Below are positions 20,813-31,230 of a DNA stretch of 64,000 nt, one piece after another (positions within the stretch are counted from its first letter, which is position 1; every line of letters begins with the position of its first letter). The stretch spans positions 8,194,001-8,258,000 of the forward strand of contig NC_053201.1 of assembly GCF_905163445.1 (NCBI RefSeq), read 5' to 3'. A program made the translations under genes and the position numbers. A model generated the notes under the pieces. That model was not told where the DNA came from and ran no database searches. It saw only the letters and a program-made list of their open reading frames with translations. Source of the DNA: Pararge aegeria (lineage: Eukaryota; Arthropoda; Insecta; Lepidoptera; Nymphalidae).

Positions 20813-21591
20813 ATATGTATAGAATAGAGGAGCAATATGGTTGAAATTATTTTAAACTGGTATTTTTTTAAATTATATTTTTAAAGTTAGTATGTGTGGG
20901 TCAGTCTAATTATGTCAAATAGGAGTTTAAAATAATTTCGATTTCAAATTATTAATTGTTTTAAAACAAAAATTTGTCTGCAATTCTTCATCCACAGCTA
21001 TTCGTAGAACATTTGTAAAAGAAAAACAGATGTACGGAATTTGCGACCCTAAAACGATTATTATGAAGTCCATTTTACTTTGACGATGCAGGGTCTAATG
21101 CTCGAAAACGACTCCTCAATTGCAAACGATTAATTCTTTTACTAAAGCTAGGTAATAAATTAGTGATATCTGCATATATTCTGCGAAAGATGTAAAAGTA
21201 CTTTGTGAGGTTAAGTATACTCTTTTATGACATAATTCCGAAGGAAATCCTGAACCTACCAACGCATGAGTTTAAATAATGTTTAACTGTTTAACACACA
21301 TATTACAGCGAGGTCTATTTTACATAACTACTAGTGTTTATGCTAACTTATCTATAGTAAATACTAACATACAAAACTGATTGGATAGAGGGTATTAAGG
21401 CGATAGGGTAGCAGTATTCATAATAATAATAAAAAATAGCTTTAAGACTATTTCCTAAGTTCAATACTTTTAAACAAATAACTGTAAAAAGATTTTAAAC
21501 ACTAAATACCAATATTTTCATGGTACATATTATTATTTACGTATGACGGGCCATTTTAGAGTAAGCAGTTCTGTAACCGCTTTTTTCTGAC
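20813..21591. other. Unannotated stretch
   Basis: About 0.8 kb with no recognised element or frame. Confidence 0.35.
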
Positions 21592-22107
21592 ATGTCTGAC
21601 TTCTTCTTCTTCTGTTCCTGGGCCTTTTCCGCACTTGGTTGGTCTAGGACCGTCCGTTGTACGTATGGCCACTGATGCGGCTCCCCGCTGGATCACTCCA
21701 GCCAGCCGAGCTCGCTCCAAAAGCTTAGCAGGCCACCCAGGTCGCCGAGTGCTTCATGTAGTGTTGCTGAGGAGCCAAGGTGTGCTGCGCGTTGTTCTGC
21801 TACTCCATTGCATTGGAGCATTACGTGTATCGGTGTTTCCTCCGTCTTCATGCATGCTCTGCAGAGAAGGCTGTCAGTTATACCTAAAATGGAAAGGTGT
21901 TTGTTTAGTGGGCAGTGCCCTGTTATCATACCTACAACTGTCCTTAGTTTAGATCGATTTAGTTGCCGTAATTTTGTTGATAATCGTGGGTTGAGATCTG
22001 GTACGGCCTCCTTCGTGTGTTTGCACTCTTTTGTTTTAGACTATAGCACCGAGTGTGATGCTTGCGTCTGTTTGTGGAGCCATGTTTTGTATAAAAATGT
22101 CTGACTT
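21592..22107 (-). mobile_element. 5'-truncated LINE with 11-bp target duplication
   Basis: ATGTCTGACTT occurs at 21592-21602 and again at 22097-22107, bracketing the element. On the minus strand the element ends in a GAAGAAGAAGAA tail next to the left duplication. Its main frame (about 22010 to 21693) contains MITGHCPLNKHL, CRACMKTEETPIHVMLQC and GLLSFWSELGWLE. This is the Cys-His segment typical of the region downstream of RT/RNase H in some insect LINEs. The frame is clean over about 100 codons. It is dead on arrival because RT and endonuclease are missing. Confidence 0.82.
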
Positions 22108-22126
22108 GTTACTAACGCAAAATCTA

Positions 22127-22350
22127 CAATCATCATCATCATTATATCCTTTTACCGGCCCAATACAGGGCACTGATCTCCTCCCACAATGAGAAGGGTA
22201 TGGGCGTAGTCCTCCACTATGGCCCAGTGTGGATTGGTGAACTTCACACACCTTTGAGAATTTTATGTAGAACTTTCAGGCATGCAGGTTTCCTCACGAT
22301 GTTTTTCTTCACCGTTGAAGCAATTGACATTTAAATTATTTAAAAAAACG
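22127..22350 (-). mobile_element. SINE-B, head-truncated
   Basis: ATCATCATCATCATTATATCC, CCCAATACAGGGCACTG, CTCCCACAATGAGAAGGG, CAGTGTGGATTGGTGAAC, AACTTTCAGGCATGCAGG and CACCGTTGAAGCAATTGAC. It lies 20 bp from the LINE's right target duplication. Confidence 0.85.
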
Positions 22351-23036
22351 CACAAGTCAAGCTAGGTTTTCTAAAATATCCCAATCCCAAATAATATAAG
22401 TATGATTTAAAAAACAAATCGGTTATGTAGTTTTTCAGTTTGAATATTACATACAAATATACAAAAAAATCTAATCTTCCTCTTTATAATATAAGTATAG
22501 GTAAATGAAGTTAACCATACCATATTAGTTATACCACCTTGTAATAATTTGCACAACTATTTGTCAAACTTTAATGGACTTTAATAAATATACCCATTAA
22601 TTTGTAACCAATGAGGTCATGTTTAAAGCAAATAAACGAAATATTAAATTACATATTTTTGCCATACGTGTATTTATTAGACAGCCCGAAAGTATGGTTT
22701 GGCCTGAAGCCAGATTTCTGAACCTCGAAACTGTTCTGTTACCAGAATTCATAGTTTTGTTTTGAGTTATTAGAGTGAATACCAAAAACTGAATAAAAAA
22801 AATCCTAATAATTTTATAAATGTGGAACTTAGTTTGTTGTTCCTTATTGCATGCATCAACGGGGCAATGCGAGCAATATTTTGCGTGTAGATTTAAAGAA
22901 AACCGTATTAATAGAGATTGATATCACTCGTCCAGCCAAATTGGAAAATATTCCTACGAGATTACTAAAAAGTTAAAAACCTAATTCCGCAAAGCCATTT
23001 GTAAAACAAAAGAAACTTTCTCCTAAGTTGTAATCA
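22351..23036. other. Unannotated stretch
   Basis: About 0.7 kb with no recognised feature. Confidence 0.35.
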
Positions 23037-23470
23037 TTGACCTATTACCGACCCACTACCGGGCACGGGTCTCCTCTCAGTGAGACGGCTTAAAGCCGTA
23101 GTCCACCACACTGGCCAAGTGCGGGGTGGTGGAATTAACACGCCTTTGAGAACATTATGGAGAACTCTCGAGGACAGTGGCAGGCATAGAGGGTATGCAA
23201 AGGGTATGCAGATAATATAAAATGGGAAAAATCTCTAGTAGTCATTATAAGAGTTATAAAAAGCCTATCCTTAAGTTTTTATTACTCTATACACGTCAAT
23301 GCTCAGGCATGCAGTTTTCTTCACGATGTTTTCTTTCACCGTTAAAGTAAGTGATATTTAATTCTTAAAAGGCACAGGACTTAGAAAAGTTTGAGGTACG
23401 TGTCCGGGTTCGAATTCACTCCCACGATAGTAAAGCCAAGGTCCGGCCACTAGGCTATATACTCATAGTG
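23037..23470 (-). mobile_element. SINE-B interrupted by a MITE fragment
   Basis: Two SINE-B halves (ACCCACTACCGGGCACGGG...GGAGAACTCTC and CTCAGGCATGCAG...TCGAATTCACTCCC) are separated by about 130 bp at 23168-23297. The insert begins CAGTGGCAGGCATAGAGGG and contains GGTATGCAGATAATATAAAA, matching the 132-bp TIR element at 12569. The reversed tRNA-like head (CGGGTTCGAATTC) survives at about 23403. Confidence 0.75.
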
Positions 23471-23680
23471 AGCGGATAGGGGTACTACCTACAGCTACCC
23501 TGCTATGTTTAAGCAAACATTTGCGCAAGTCTTGCAAATGTGAATTCTAATTGGCGCAAACATTTTGAACGTTTGAATGTTTGTTTTGAGAATTAAAAAA
23601 AAAAACGAACCCGTCCTTAAAATTACCATAACTTTAGAGCATCACATAATAGGTATTAGAATAAAAATGTAGTCCTAGTA

Positions 23681-23888
23681 CTGAAACGCTTAATCGCTTG
23701 GCAGTCTTTGTCGATAGGGCCAAAGATTCCCACCAGACCAGAGAGATTAAAAAAAAATCCAAATACCTCTGCCAGGAATCGAACCCGGAACCTCTTACTT
23801 AAAAGACACAGTGTTCACCACTGCGCTAGGGAGGTCGTTCAAACCTCTATACTCTAAATACTATAAAATATAAAATCTCGTAACCACA
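23681..23888 (-). mobile_element. SINE-C with tRNA-like head
   Basis: ACGCTTAATCGCTTGGCAG, GATTCCCACCAGACCAGAG, GGAATCGAACCCGGAACC (reversed B box) and TTCACCACTGCGCTAGGG. The last 118 bp (23771-23888) are repeated immediately downstream. Confidence 0.75.
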
Positions 23889-24013
23889 GCCAGGTATTGA
23901 ACACGGGATCTATTACTTAAAAAACACACAGCGCTTGCCGCTGCACCAGGACTGTCGTTAAAACCTCTATACCTCTATACTCTAACTACTACAAATACAA
24001 TTTCGTAACCATA
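23889..24013 (-). repeat. Tandem duplicate of SINE-C head plus flank
   Basis: Starting GCCAGG again, this unit repeats 23771-23888 in the same orientation: head (TATTGAACACGGGATC), AAACCTCTATAC, then non-SINE flank ending TCGTAACCATA versus TCGTAACCACA. Duplication of flank as well as SINE shows a segmental tandem duplication, not two insertions. Confidence 0.7.
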
Positions 24014-24185
24014 ATGGATTTAATGTGTCTTACATTAATCATAGGATTCCTTGTGGATTTCTGTTTGTCTAACAAGAACAATTACGTATATGAGTTGATG
24101 ATAACTGCCACTCGACGAGTAGGTGTTGGAATATAAAATAAGTAATTAACAAAAACAATTAAGCACGCTAAAGGAAAACGTAGAC
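24014..24185. other. Unannotated stretch
   Basis: No feature seen. Confidence 0.3.
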
Positions 24186-24385
24186 GGGAACCTGCATACC
24201 GTACTGGAACGCTAAATAGCTTGGAGGCACGTCTATGTCGGAAGACGGTTAATAGCCACGGCCGAAGCCACCAACCAGACCAGGCAAGAGCCAAATCAGG
24301 AATTTTAAATCCAAAACATAAATTGCCCCCCCCGAAAATCGAACCCGAGTCTTTCCACTTATAAGATCAGCGCTCACCGCTTCAG
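24186..24385 (-). mobile_element. SINE-C, 5' two-thirds
   Basis: TACCGTACTGGAACGCTAAA, GGCACGTCTATGTCGG, GCCACGGCCGAAGCC, CCAACCAGACCAGGC, then reversed B box AAATCGAACCCGAG and head AGCGCTCACCGCTTCAG. The poly(A) end is not present. Confidence 0.78.
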
Positions 24386-24713
24386 CTTTAAGCTTAAGCC
24401 AATATTTTTAACGTTATTTATAGAGCGTTAAATCACACCTATATTTTAAAATGGGAATTTAGAATACACGTAGATACGACTACCCACCTATGGAATTCAT
24501 TCGGAAAAAAAAGGCTGAATGCACTCGCTACATTTAGACAGGAGTTACAGTTCGGATGCGGCGTATAGGTACTTTTTGCGCTTTTTTTGCGACTGTTACG
24601 TGACAGACTACTATATTTTTCGCATATTTTTAACTCAACCAGAACTAAAAGCACTTTATTCATAACAAACTGCGAAGCAATAGTTTGGTGTTCTGCGCAG
24701 ACGGAGTTAACAT

Positions 24714-24786
24714 CAAAGTCAAAATCAAAACTTTCTTTATTCAAAAAGACCAATAGGCACTTTTGATTAGTAGATATCTACATACA
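24714..24786 (-). mobile_element. Family D 3' end
   Basis: The reversed tail AAAGTCAAAATCAAAAC, TTTCTTTATTCAAAAAGACC and AGGCACTTTTGAT. It lies immediately next to the TIR element starting at 24791. Confidence 0.6.
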
Positions 24787-24790
24787 TTTT

Positions 24791-25367
24791 TGCACGACTC
24801 ATGATGCGAAGCATCAGAGAGTGCTTTACGATCGAAACATTTTTTTCGCCTCATTTCGGCGGCTATTTTTATTATTATAGCCTTGTTAGTTCACGGAATC
24901 AAGATATTTTGCATACTATTGTCGAGATAATTTAATGGAGATTAATTCCATACTTTTAAAAATTGATTTACTGCAATAGAATTGGAAAAAAACACCAAAA
25001 TAGGTCAAAAAAATTTCCTGTCCGTCATGTGTGAAACCCGAAAACACTCTAACTTGTGACATTATTAGAGTTACATTTTTTTTTTAAATTCTAATCGACG
25101 ATTGTACGAGTAGGTCACTGAATGCGAATGATTAATTAATTCAGTGTAGTTTAATTGCAATTAATAAAAAACGAAAACTGCAAGACTGTATATCTATATT
25201 TATCCATGTAAAATTAACATGGATGGTGATATATCTATATCTATAGATATTATGTACATTTTATTCCACCAGGGACGCCTGTGCATCACTTTCCTAGTAC
25301 AGCTGTTTTAATTTTTTTTTTTTTTTTTTCAATATTTGATAATTAAATGAGCATTATGAGTCGTGCA
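24791..25367. mobile_element. 577-bp TIR element
   Basis: The left terminus TGCACGACTCATGATGC (24791-24807) and right terminus GCATTATGAGTCGTGCA (25351-25367) are inverted repeats, 16 of 17 matching. There is no transposase frame inside, so it is non-autonomous if real. Adjacent T-runs prevent a firm target duplication. No second copy in the window. Confidence 0.55.
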
Positions 25368-25589
25368 CTTTTGGATTTTCCAATTTTTTTCTAATGTAGT
25401 GTGATGATTGGATGGATAGCTCACAATACCGTACTGGAGTGGCTAGATGAGTCCATGATCAAGGCTTCTCTGCTAATAAAGAGACGAATGTCCCAGCCCT
25501 GGTATTTTTTGAGCATGATGGACATTAGGTCGTAAGCTTACAAAAAATAACACATTAACATTTTTAGAGAGTGTATATATAGTCCGGAT
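25368..25589. other. Unannotated stretch
   Basis: No feature recognised. Confidence 0.3.
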
Positions 25590-25740
25590 TTACTAACTAA
25601 GTTAGACTTTATTTTACCCTTACGATATGGTCCAACAACTGGAACAAAACATTGTAAAAATGTTAGTTAGCGGCAGAAATAAGCATGGCGAGCACTTCCC
25701 CGGACAAGTTCTGTCACAAAAAACTTCACTACTACTAAAT
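25590..25740 (+). repeat. Dispersed repeat (TTAGCGGCAGAA family)
   Basis: AATGTTAGTTAGCGGCAGAA, ATAAGCATGGCGAGCACTTC and CCGGACAAGTTCTGTCACAA match 7090-7210. The upstream AAGTTAGACTTTATTTTACC also resembles the LINE tail at 63890, hinting that both belong to the end of one LINE family. Confidence 0.5.
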
Positions 25741-26319
25741 TAGACACACATAACTGTATTGTTTGTCATATTTACAATTTTTCTTGTCCACCGAGTTCCC
25801 AGTGCAAATTTCTTAACAATAACAAGGTCGAGTTCAGCTTAACCTTGTTATCAACATGAGCACTTTAGGCATAATGTTTGTCATTAGTGGTTTAATTACC
25901 TCAAATTTAGGGTAACTTTTAACAACTTCGTACTGTACACCCAATTAACTCCTTAGCAAAACATTATAGCATACAGGAGTATCCTACCCAGCGTCTTAAA
26001 TATTAAATGAAGGGCCTGTAAATCTTTTAACGCACGCAAAATGGGTTAACACAGTATCTTCAAAGTGTGCGAAAATATATGAAAATACCTTCACTCTACC
26101 ATTAAGTGCTGGGTCATTTGCGTTACTTTTACGCTCCAGTCAGTTCGCGTAAATAACGAAGCTCGGGACGCGTAACCCTTAGCTTGATGCCGGGGGATAA
26201 GTTTCAGCATCTCATTATTATACCGTGTAACTTTTGTGTAACACAATGTTTACCGAATTAATCCAAAAACCTCCAATGTAGGTGCGCGCTCTTGTTTTGT
26301 TTATCTATATACTAATACG
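25741..26319. other. Unannotated stretch
   Basis: No recognised element. Confidence 0.35.
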
Positions 26320-26535
26320 GAGCGGTGGTAGCCATGTGGATAAAGCTTCGGCTTTCCTTACGTGTTGACCGAGTTCGAGCCTCGGCACGCACTGACTTTT
26401 CGGAGTTATGTGCGTTTTAATTTAAGCAATTTAAATATCACTTGCTTTAAACGGTGAAGGAAAACATTGACAAAAACGTTCTCCGAACAACGTGCCTCGT
26501 CGATTGTCACTACGGCCCAATCTTCTCATTTGTAA
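26320..26535 (+). mobile_element. SINE-B variant with intact head
   Basis: GAGCGGTGGTAGCCATGTGG (A-box region), GAGTTCGAGCCTCGGC (B box), TTATGTGCGTTTTAATTTAA, TCACTTGCTTTAAACGGTG and GGAAAACATTG. The 3' part is collapsed to CGATTGTCACTACGGCC..CTTCTCATT. The head differs from other SINE-B copies, suggesting a distinct tRNA ancestor or subfamily. Confidence 0.7.
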
Positions 26536-26631
26536 TTCAATTACATAGAATTAAAAATAAATGTTAATAAATCTTTGAATGGTTGTAGTAAAACAGATGA
26601 CGCTACGAGATGGCGTTGACAATAAAAATAC

Positions 26632-26873
26632 CCGGCTAAGTTTTTTGTGGGCTCATCTCAGACCAGGGCGTGTTTGGAACCCATGTAGTCTAGCTAGTCT
26701 AGCTTTAGTTTTAAATTAACGACTGTAGTTATCAAAACCATGTTACATTAATGGTAATATATTTATTACTATTTATATATTTATTTTATTATATGTATGA
26801 ACGCTTCATTAGTGCCTCTGATGAGGCATACATAATTAAAACATTTTTGAATTTGAATTTGAATTTGCGGTTC
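26632..26873 (+). mobile_element. Family D, GAATTTG-tailed variant
   Basis: GGCTAAGTTTTTTGTGGGCTC, CAGGGCGTGTTTGGAACCC, AGTTTTAAATTAACGACTG, TATGAACGCTTCATTAGTGC, CTGATGAGGCATACATAA and a GAATTTGAATTTGAATTTG tail. A small GTCTAGCTAGTCTAGCT duplication is internal. Confidence 0.72.
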
Positions 26874-27574
26874 GTTCTCCGTTATATTCCTTTAGACGCC
26901 TCGTACGATACCCGCAAATAAATGGGGGGTTTACCTTATATTTCAGGTATTATCTGAAGGGCTTGTTAGATGCCTTCTACAATATATTTCTGATATTAAC
27001 TCAAGTGCTTGATATTTATATAAACTCGAAGCCGGTTAATTTTCGTAAACGGTCAATATGGGCCGACCCTTTGGGTCTGGAGATAAATTTTAGTGCCACG
27101 TTATTTTGCTGCGTACCTAATGTTTTGTAAATTACAACATCGGGACTCTCCTAAATAACCGCTACAATCTACTCGAAAATGAAGACATATTCTATAAAAT
27201 AATATCGCGTTAAATAAAATCAAATTAGCTACATGATATAGGTATTTTTCCTTTTTTAAGTGATAATTTTTGGACGATTTTTATTGAGACTGAAATTTAT
27301 ATATTCGTATTTAATGAATCAATTTTTTACACTAAGTTATTTTTTTAAAGCTGTGTTATAAATTATGTAGTACTAGTATCTCAGCTTGTCTGTATTTTGG
27401 CTGCCAGACCACTGTATGAATTCCAATGGACCTTTGATCTAAGTTCGTACAATAATTGGATACTTTTTATCCCGAAATGCAGCACACCACCCTTGGGAGA
27501 AGGCATGAAAGATTTTAACGACATTGCACCACAAATCTATCAAAATATGTCAACCGACTTTAATAATAATCTTA
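26874..27574. other. Unannotated stretch, one motif-less frame
   Basis: The 78-codon frame from 27397 crosses into the next repeat. ACTTTTTATCCCGAAATGC at about 27461 resembles a Helitron-like internal motif. Not called as a gene. Confidence 0.35.
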
Positions 27575-27929
27575 CTAATATTATTAATGTGAAAATGTGG
27601 ATGTTTGTTACTCAATCACGAAAAAACGGCTGAACGGATTTAGATGAAATTTGGCATGTATTTAGCCTTTGAGATGGAAAAAGACTACCTTTTATCCCGA
27701 TTCCTTAAGAAGTTCCCAAGGGAAAATTCAAAATGGTTAACGAGGTAAGCCGATGGCAGACATCTTTAAAATTTAGTATTGACATGACATCTGTGGTATG
27801 GAAAAGGACATGTACTTTTAATACCGATCTCTCAAATAGTTCCCGTTGAAAGAGTAAAAATTGTTAACGAGCGAAGTTTTGGACCCAATTCTGAAGTCCA
27901 CGCTGACGAAGTGGCGGGCAGAAGCTAGT
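27575..27929 (+). mobile_element. Helitron-like short element
   Basis: It runs from ATTATTAATGTGAAAATGTGG through GGATTTAGATGAAATTTGG and CTACCTTTTATCCCGATTCC to GACGAAGTGGCGGGCAGAAG then CTAG|T. It is about 355 bp without coding. The CTAG|T end and interior order match the 28-kb copy. 'Helitron' is inferred from the terminus only. Confidence 0.6.
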
Positions 27930-28189
27930 GTTCTATTTATTTATATTTACAAATGTTCTCTTGTGTACTCTTTGTTACTTTTTATTATATAATAATTTTA
28001 CGTTTCGCTGCTTATTAGGTATTTTTTTTTTAATCATTATAAATAATCAAATCTAATCACATAGTGAAAATCATCGATTGATTTCTGTATATATTAAAGG
28101 TGGTTCACATCTATACGTACTTTTAATAAAAATGTAACTGGAAGATTTCTGTACATTTAATATATTTTGAAAATTTTGACCGGGGGGAG

Positions 28190-28555
28190 ATGCTTTATAA
28201 TCGATTCTAAGTCCAAAACAGATTTTTATTTAATTTTTGAATGTCTGTCCGTCTGTCTTTCTGTCTGGACAGATGCCCAGATGGGCATCACGTGAAAACT
28301 ATTGAACGGATTTAAATAAAATTTGGTATAGTCTGATGTTCCGAGTCAACACAAAGGATACTTTTTATCCCGATAAACGATGAGTTTCCTCCGCTAAAAT
28401 GGGCATAATGCAAAAATGCAATGCAGTGCGTATTATATAGTTTGGAAATAAAACTGGATGCGGTAGGTGGTGCTGCAATTATGTTCTTGGTTTTTTAGGA
28501 TATGAAAACCGATAATAACCGATTTGATGCAGACGAAGTTGCGCGGGCAGCTAGT
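28190..28555 (+). mobile_element. Helitron-like short element
   Basis: TCTGTCCGTCTGTCTTTCTG, AACGGATTTAAATAAAATTT, GGATACTTTTTATCCCG, AATAACCGATTTGATGCAG, ACGAAGTTGCGCGGGCAG then CTAG|T. It shares AATAACCGATTTG.TG.AGACGAAGTTGC with 62083-62123. The start is approximate. Confidence 0.6.
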
Positions 28556-29129
28556 TAAGAAATAAATAAATATACCAACCAAAATACAAACAGATTGCGT
28601 CACAAACGATACTAAAATATTATTAAAACATTACACACTGTAACCAAGAGTGACGCTGGAGTGGCGTCTACTAATATGAAAGTCATAAAATATGATAAGG
28701 TTTAAAGTAGTGAGCATCTGCCATTTTCCCTGAGATATCGCATCAATAAATCATAAGTTCTGAAGTATTTAGGTAGGGTAGCTGAAATGATAAATTGTCT
28801 GTTTTACCCTTTAGGTTAATTTGTATTCGTTTCTGTCATTTTGTTAAAAATAAAACGTTGTCACATATAAATATGGCGCTTTGCAGCAAAAATAATGCTT
28901 CTCTCTCTAAGTAGGAAAGATCTCTAATTACTTAAAGAGAAAACAACAATATTTCCGCCAACTATAGTACCGTAGAATCTTCTGCTTTTAAACTTTCCCG
29001 AATGTTATTATAAAAGACTAGCTTTTTCATAATTTTCTTACCGTTTAAAACTTCCATAGACTTCCATATACTATTTTCAGACCTAAACCATAGTTTTAGT
29101 AGACTAACGAACAGCGATTTATTATATTT
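28556..29129. other. Unannotated stretch
   Basis: No recognised element. Confidence 0.35.
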
Positions 29130-29300
29130 ACAACGTGTAAATGAAAACCGAAAGACTTCACCGGCTTTTGAGGTACCTTATGTACTGTCTCTGAGACTCA
29201 TCTGTGAAACCGAAACGCTAATCGTTTTTGAGTAAACCACCGCAATAGTTTTTACTGAAAGAAATCAGATGCAGCCCTAACATCACATGCAAAATTAAAA
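29130..29300 (+). repeat. Dispersed repeat (TGTACTGTCTCTGAGACT family)
   Basis: Second copy of 19195-19365: CCTTATGTACTGTCTCTGAG, GTGAAACCGAAACGC, AGTAAACCACCGCAATAG, TTTTTACTGAAAGAAATCAG. Confidence 0.65.
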
Positions 29301-29869
29301 TAATGTGACTCCCGTCACTTTTTTAGGTGCGCGTCGCGTTGCGTAGGTACTATGCCAGTGTCGGTCTTTTATCTTCAATAGGGTGGTCATTAGTAAACAC
29401 TTAGAATGTATTGAATTCGTTTGTATGGAAACACAAATATGCTTCTTTTGATTTAATATTTTTACGAATTGTTTATTTTTACGAAATATACGTATGCATC
29501 CTTCAACATTATTTCGTTATTCATTTTAAAGGTGTATAGATAGAAGATAGATGTCGGATTTATCCAGTGTGGTAAAATCCAATATAGACAGAATTATTTT
29601 ACATTATTATTAGCATACATTAAAATTTATTAAATCAATAGTGTTATGTTATTTGTTATATAAATATATTATTGTATTCCCTGTGTTAATCTAAAATATA
29701 ACTTATTATAAAGATCGTAACATAACCGAATATTATATTTTGCTGTAAATAAGTACATAGAGTAGTAGTTGCGCTGGTATGGGATGCGACCTGCATTGAT
29801 ACGTTCACAGTTTCTCACTTACAGAGTACGCCCCAAAAAGCGGCAGCAGCTGCCGAATCTGCTCAAATT
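29301..29869. other. Unannotated stretch
   Basis: No recognised element. Confidence 0.35.
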
Positions 29870-30085
29870 CTAATTTAAATTCAAAAATGTTCTATTCATA
29901 TATACCTTATTACAGGCAAGTGCCTGTAATAAGGTCTATAAGTATGAAGTGTTCATACATTTAACATGTTACACTAATGTTAGTGATGGTGATAACTGCA
30001 TTCGTTAACTTAAAACTAAAGCTAGGAGGGTTCCAAACGCGCCCTGGTCTTAGGAGAGCCCACAACAAACTTAGCCAGGTTTTTT
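29870..30085 (-). mobile_element. Family D with internal inverted duplication
   Basis: The reversed tail TTTAAATTCAAAAATG, ATGAAGTGTTCATACAT, GTGATAACTGCATTCGTTAAC, CTAGGAGGGTTCCAAACGCG, AGAGCCCACAACAAAC and TTAGCCAGG. Where the 35.8-kb copy has one CACTTATGAAGCGTTC segment preceded by a single AGGC..ACAGG, this copy carries that block twice in opposite orientation. Confidence 0.75.
29904..29935. repeat. Perfect hairpin, 15-bp arms, inside family D
   Basis: ACCTTATTACAGGCA at 29904-29918 and its exact complement at 29921-29935, spacer AG. Confidence 0.92.
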
Positions 30086-30194
30086 TTGCATAAATGCTTA
30101 AGCGCCGTAAAAACTCCGTTATTTGTAATGACTACGATGATACTTTTTGCAGCACTTGCGTTTGAGACTCCGGGCCCATCCGGTCCGGTCCGGT

Positions 30195-30376
30195 CTTCGG
30201 ACACGAGAAATGTTATTAACTTCGTGTCCCAAAAATTGGTCTTGACGTTTGGTGACCCAAGAGCTGGCGCTAGTTCAACCCAACGGCTAAGTCTAGCAAT
30301 TCAAAGGGGCAATAGCGCCAGCATTTTGGGTACCATGCTCATAAGTGAACAGTTAGACAGCTTATATTTTTTTTAA
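30195..30376 (+). mobile_element. Retroelement ORF C-terminus (RLSLAIQRGN motif)
   Basis: An open frame ending at 30376 contains FGDPRAGASSTQRLSLAIQ, then RGNSASILGT and a short acidic-hydrophobic end (SEQLDSLYFF). I know the GDPRAG...QRISLAIQRGNAAS.LGT pattern as the extreme C-terminus of a multicopy retroelement ORF in insects. A second, damaged copy lies at 44825-44945. The clade and role of the motif are unknown to me. Confidence 0.55.
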
Positions 30377-31009
30377 ATGTTAATGTTAGTTATGTGTTGT
30401 CTAATTGGAATTTTATAATATAAGGTTATGTTCTTTTATCCCATTTAAATAATTAACCATTTTAATTTGGCGAAACAGTAGAGTCATAAAAATTCCACTA
30501 AAAATGTTTAGCAAAGGAAATTTAATAAAAATGCAAATTCTCCGCAATGGAACCAATATAGCTAGTTTCAACAGAGTTTTAAGTCTATGAGACTTTTCGC
30601 CAAAGGATCTATGAAAATCTCTTTTTAACCGACTTCCAAAAGGAGGTTATCATTTCGAAGTGGTTCAGTTGGTTTCCAACTTTGAAATATGTATTTGTAA
30701 TTTTGTTAATTTAAAAAATAATCTTAATTTATTGTGTGTGTGTTAAATAATTTAAGAATAAATGAATGCATTCATTCATAAATCTCATATCCGCCATAAT
30801 AGATTTATTGTGACGTCACATAACCACAATCACTTGGGTCGCTAAGAGGAAGCCAAAGACACAAAGGATAAAAGTCCAATTGGAGCTTGATAACACTGGA
30901 TCATCTATACATACATGCATACATTGACTGTAAAACGCAATACCGTCTATATACCGTGCAAATGATCACTCATTGGCATGGTGCACAAAACGCTGCTAGA
31001 CTAAAATAA
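30377..31009. other. Mostly unannotated; short common-repeat trace
   Basis: AACCGACTTCCAAAAGGAGG at about 30627 is a fragment of a very common lepidopteran repeat. Nothing else was identified. Confidence 0.4.
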
Positions 31010-31230
31010 AAAATAAAATAAATATAATAAGACAATACAAACATCGCCGTCTAGCCCCAAAGTAAGCGTAGCTTGTGTTATAATTACTTATATTACACAG
31101 AAAAATAACCAAACACTGAAAAACATTCATGTTCATCATATAAAAATGTTTTTTCCAGTTGTGAGAAACGAACCCACGGCCTTGGACGCAGAAAGCAGTG
31201 TCGCCGCCCACTGCGCCAATCGGCTGTCTA
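31010..31230 (-). mobile_element. SINE-A, nearly complete
   Basis: CGCCGTCTAGCCCCAAAGTA, GCGTAGCTTGTGTTATAA, CACTGAAAAACATTCATG, GAAACGAACCCACGGCC (B box with one change) and CCCACTGCGCCAATCGGC. The inner segment near 31085-31110 is shortened. Confidence 0.86.

Noticed and set aside
24801..24815. ATGATGCGAAGCATCA as an operator-like palindrome
   Set aside because: It is part of the left end of the TIR element, and there is no gene nearby to regulate.
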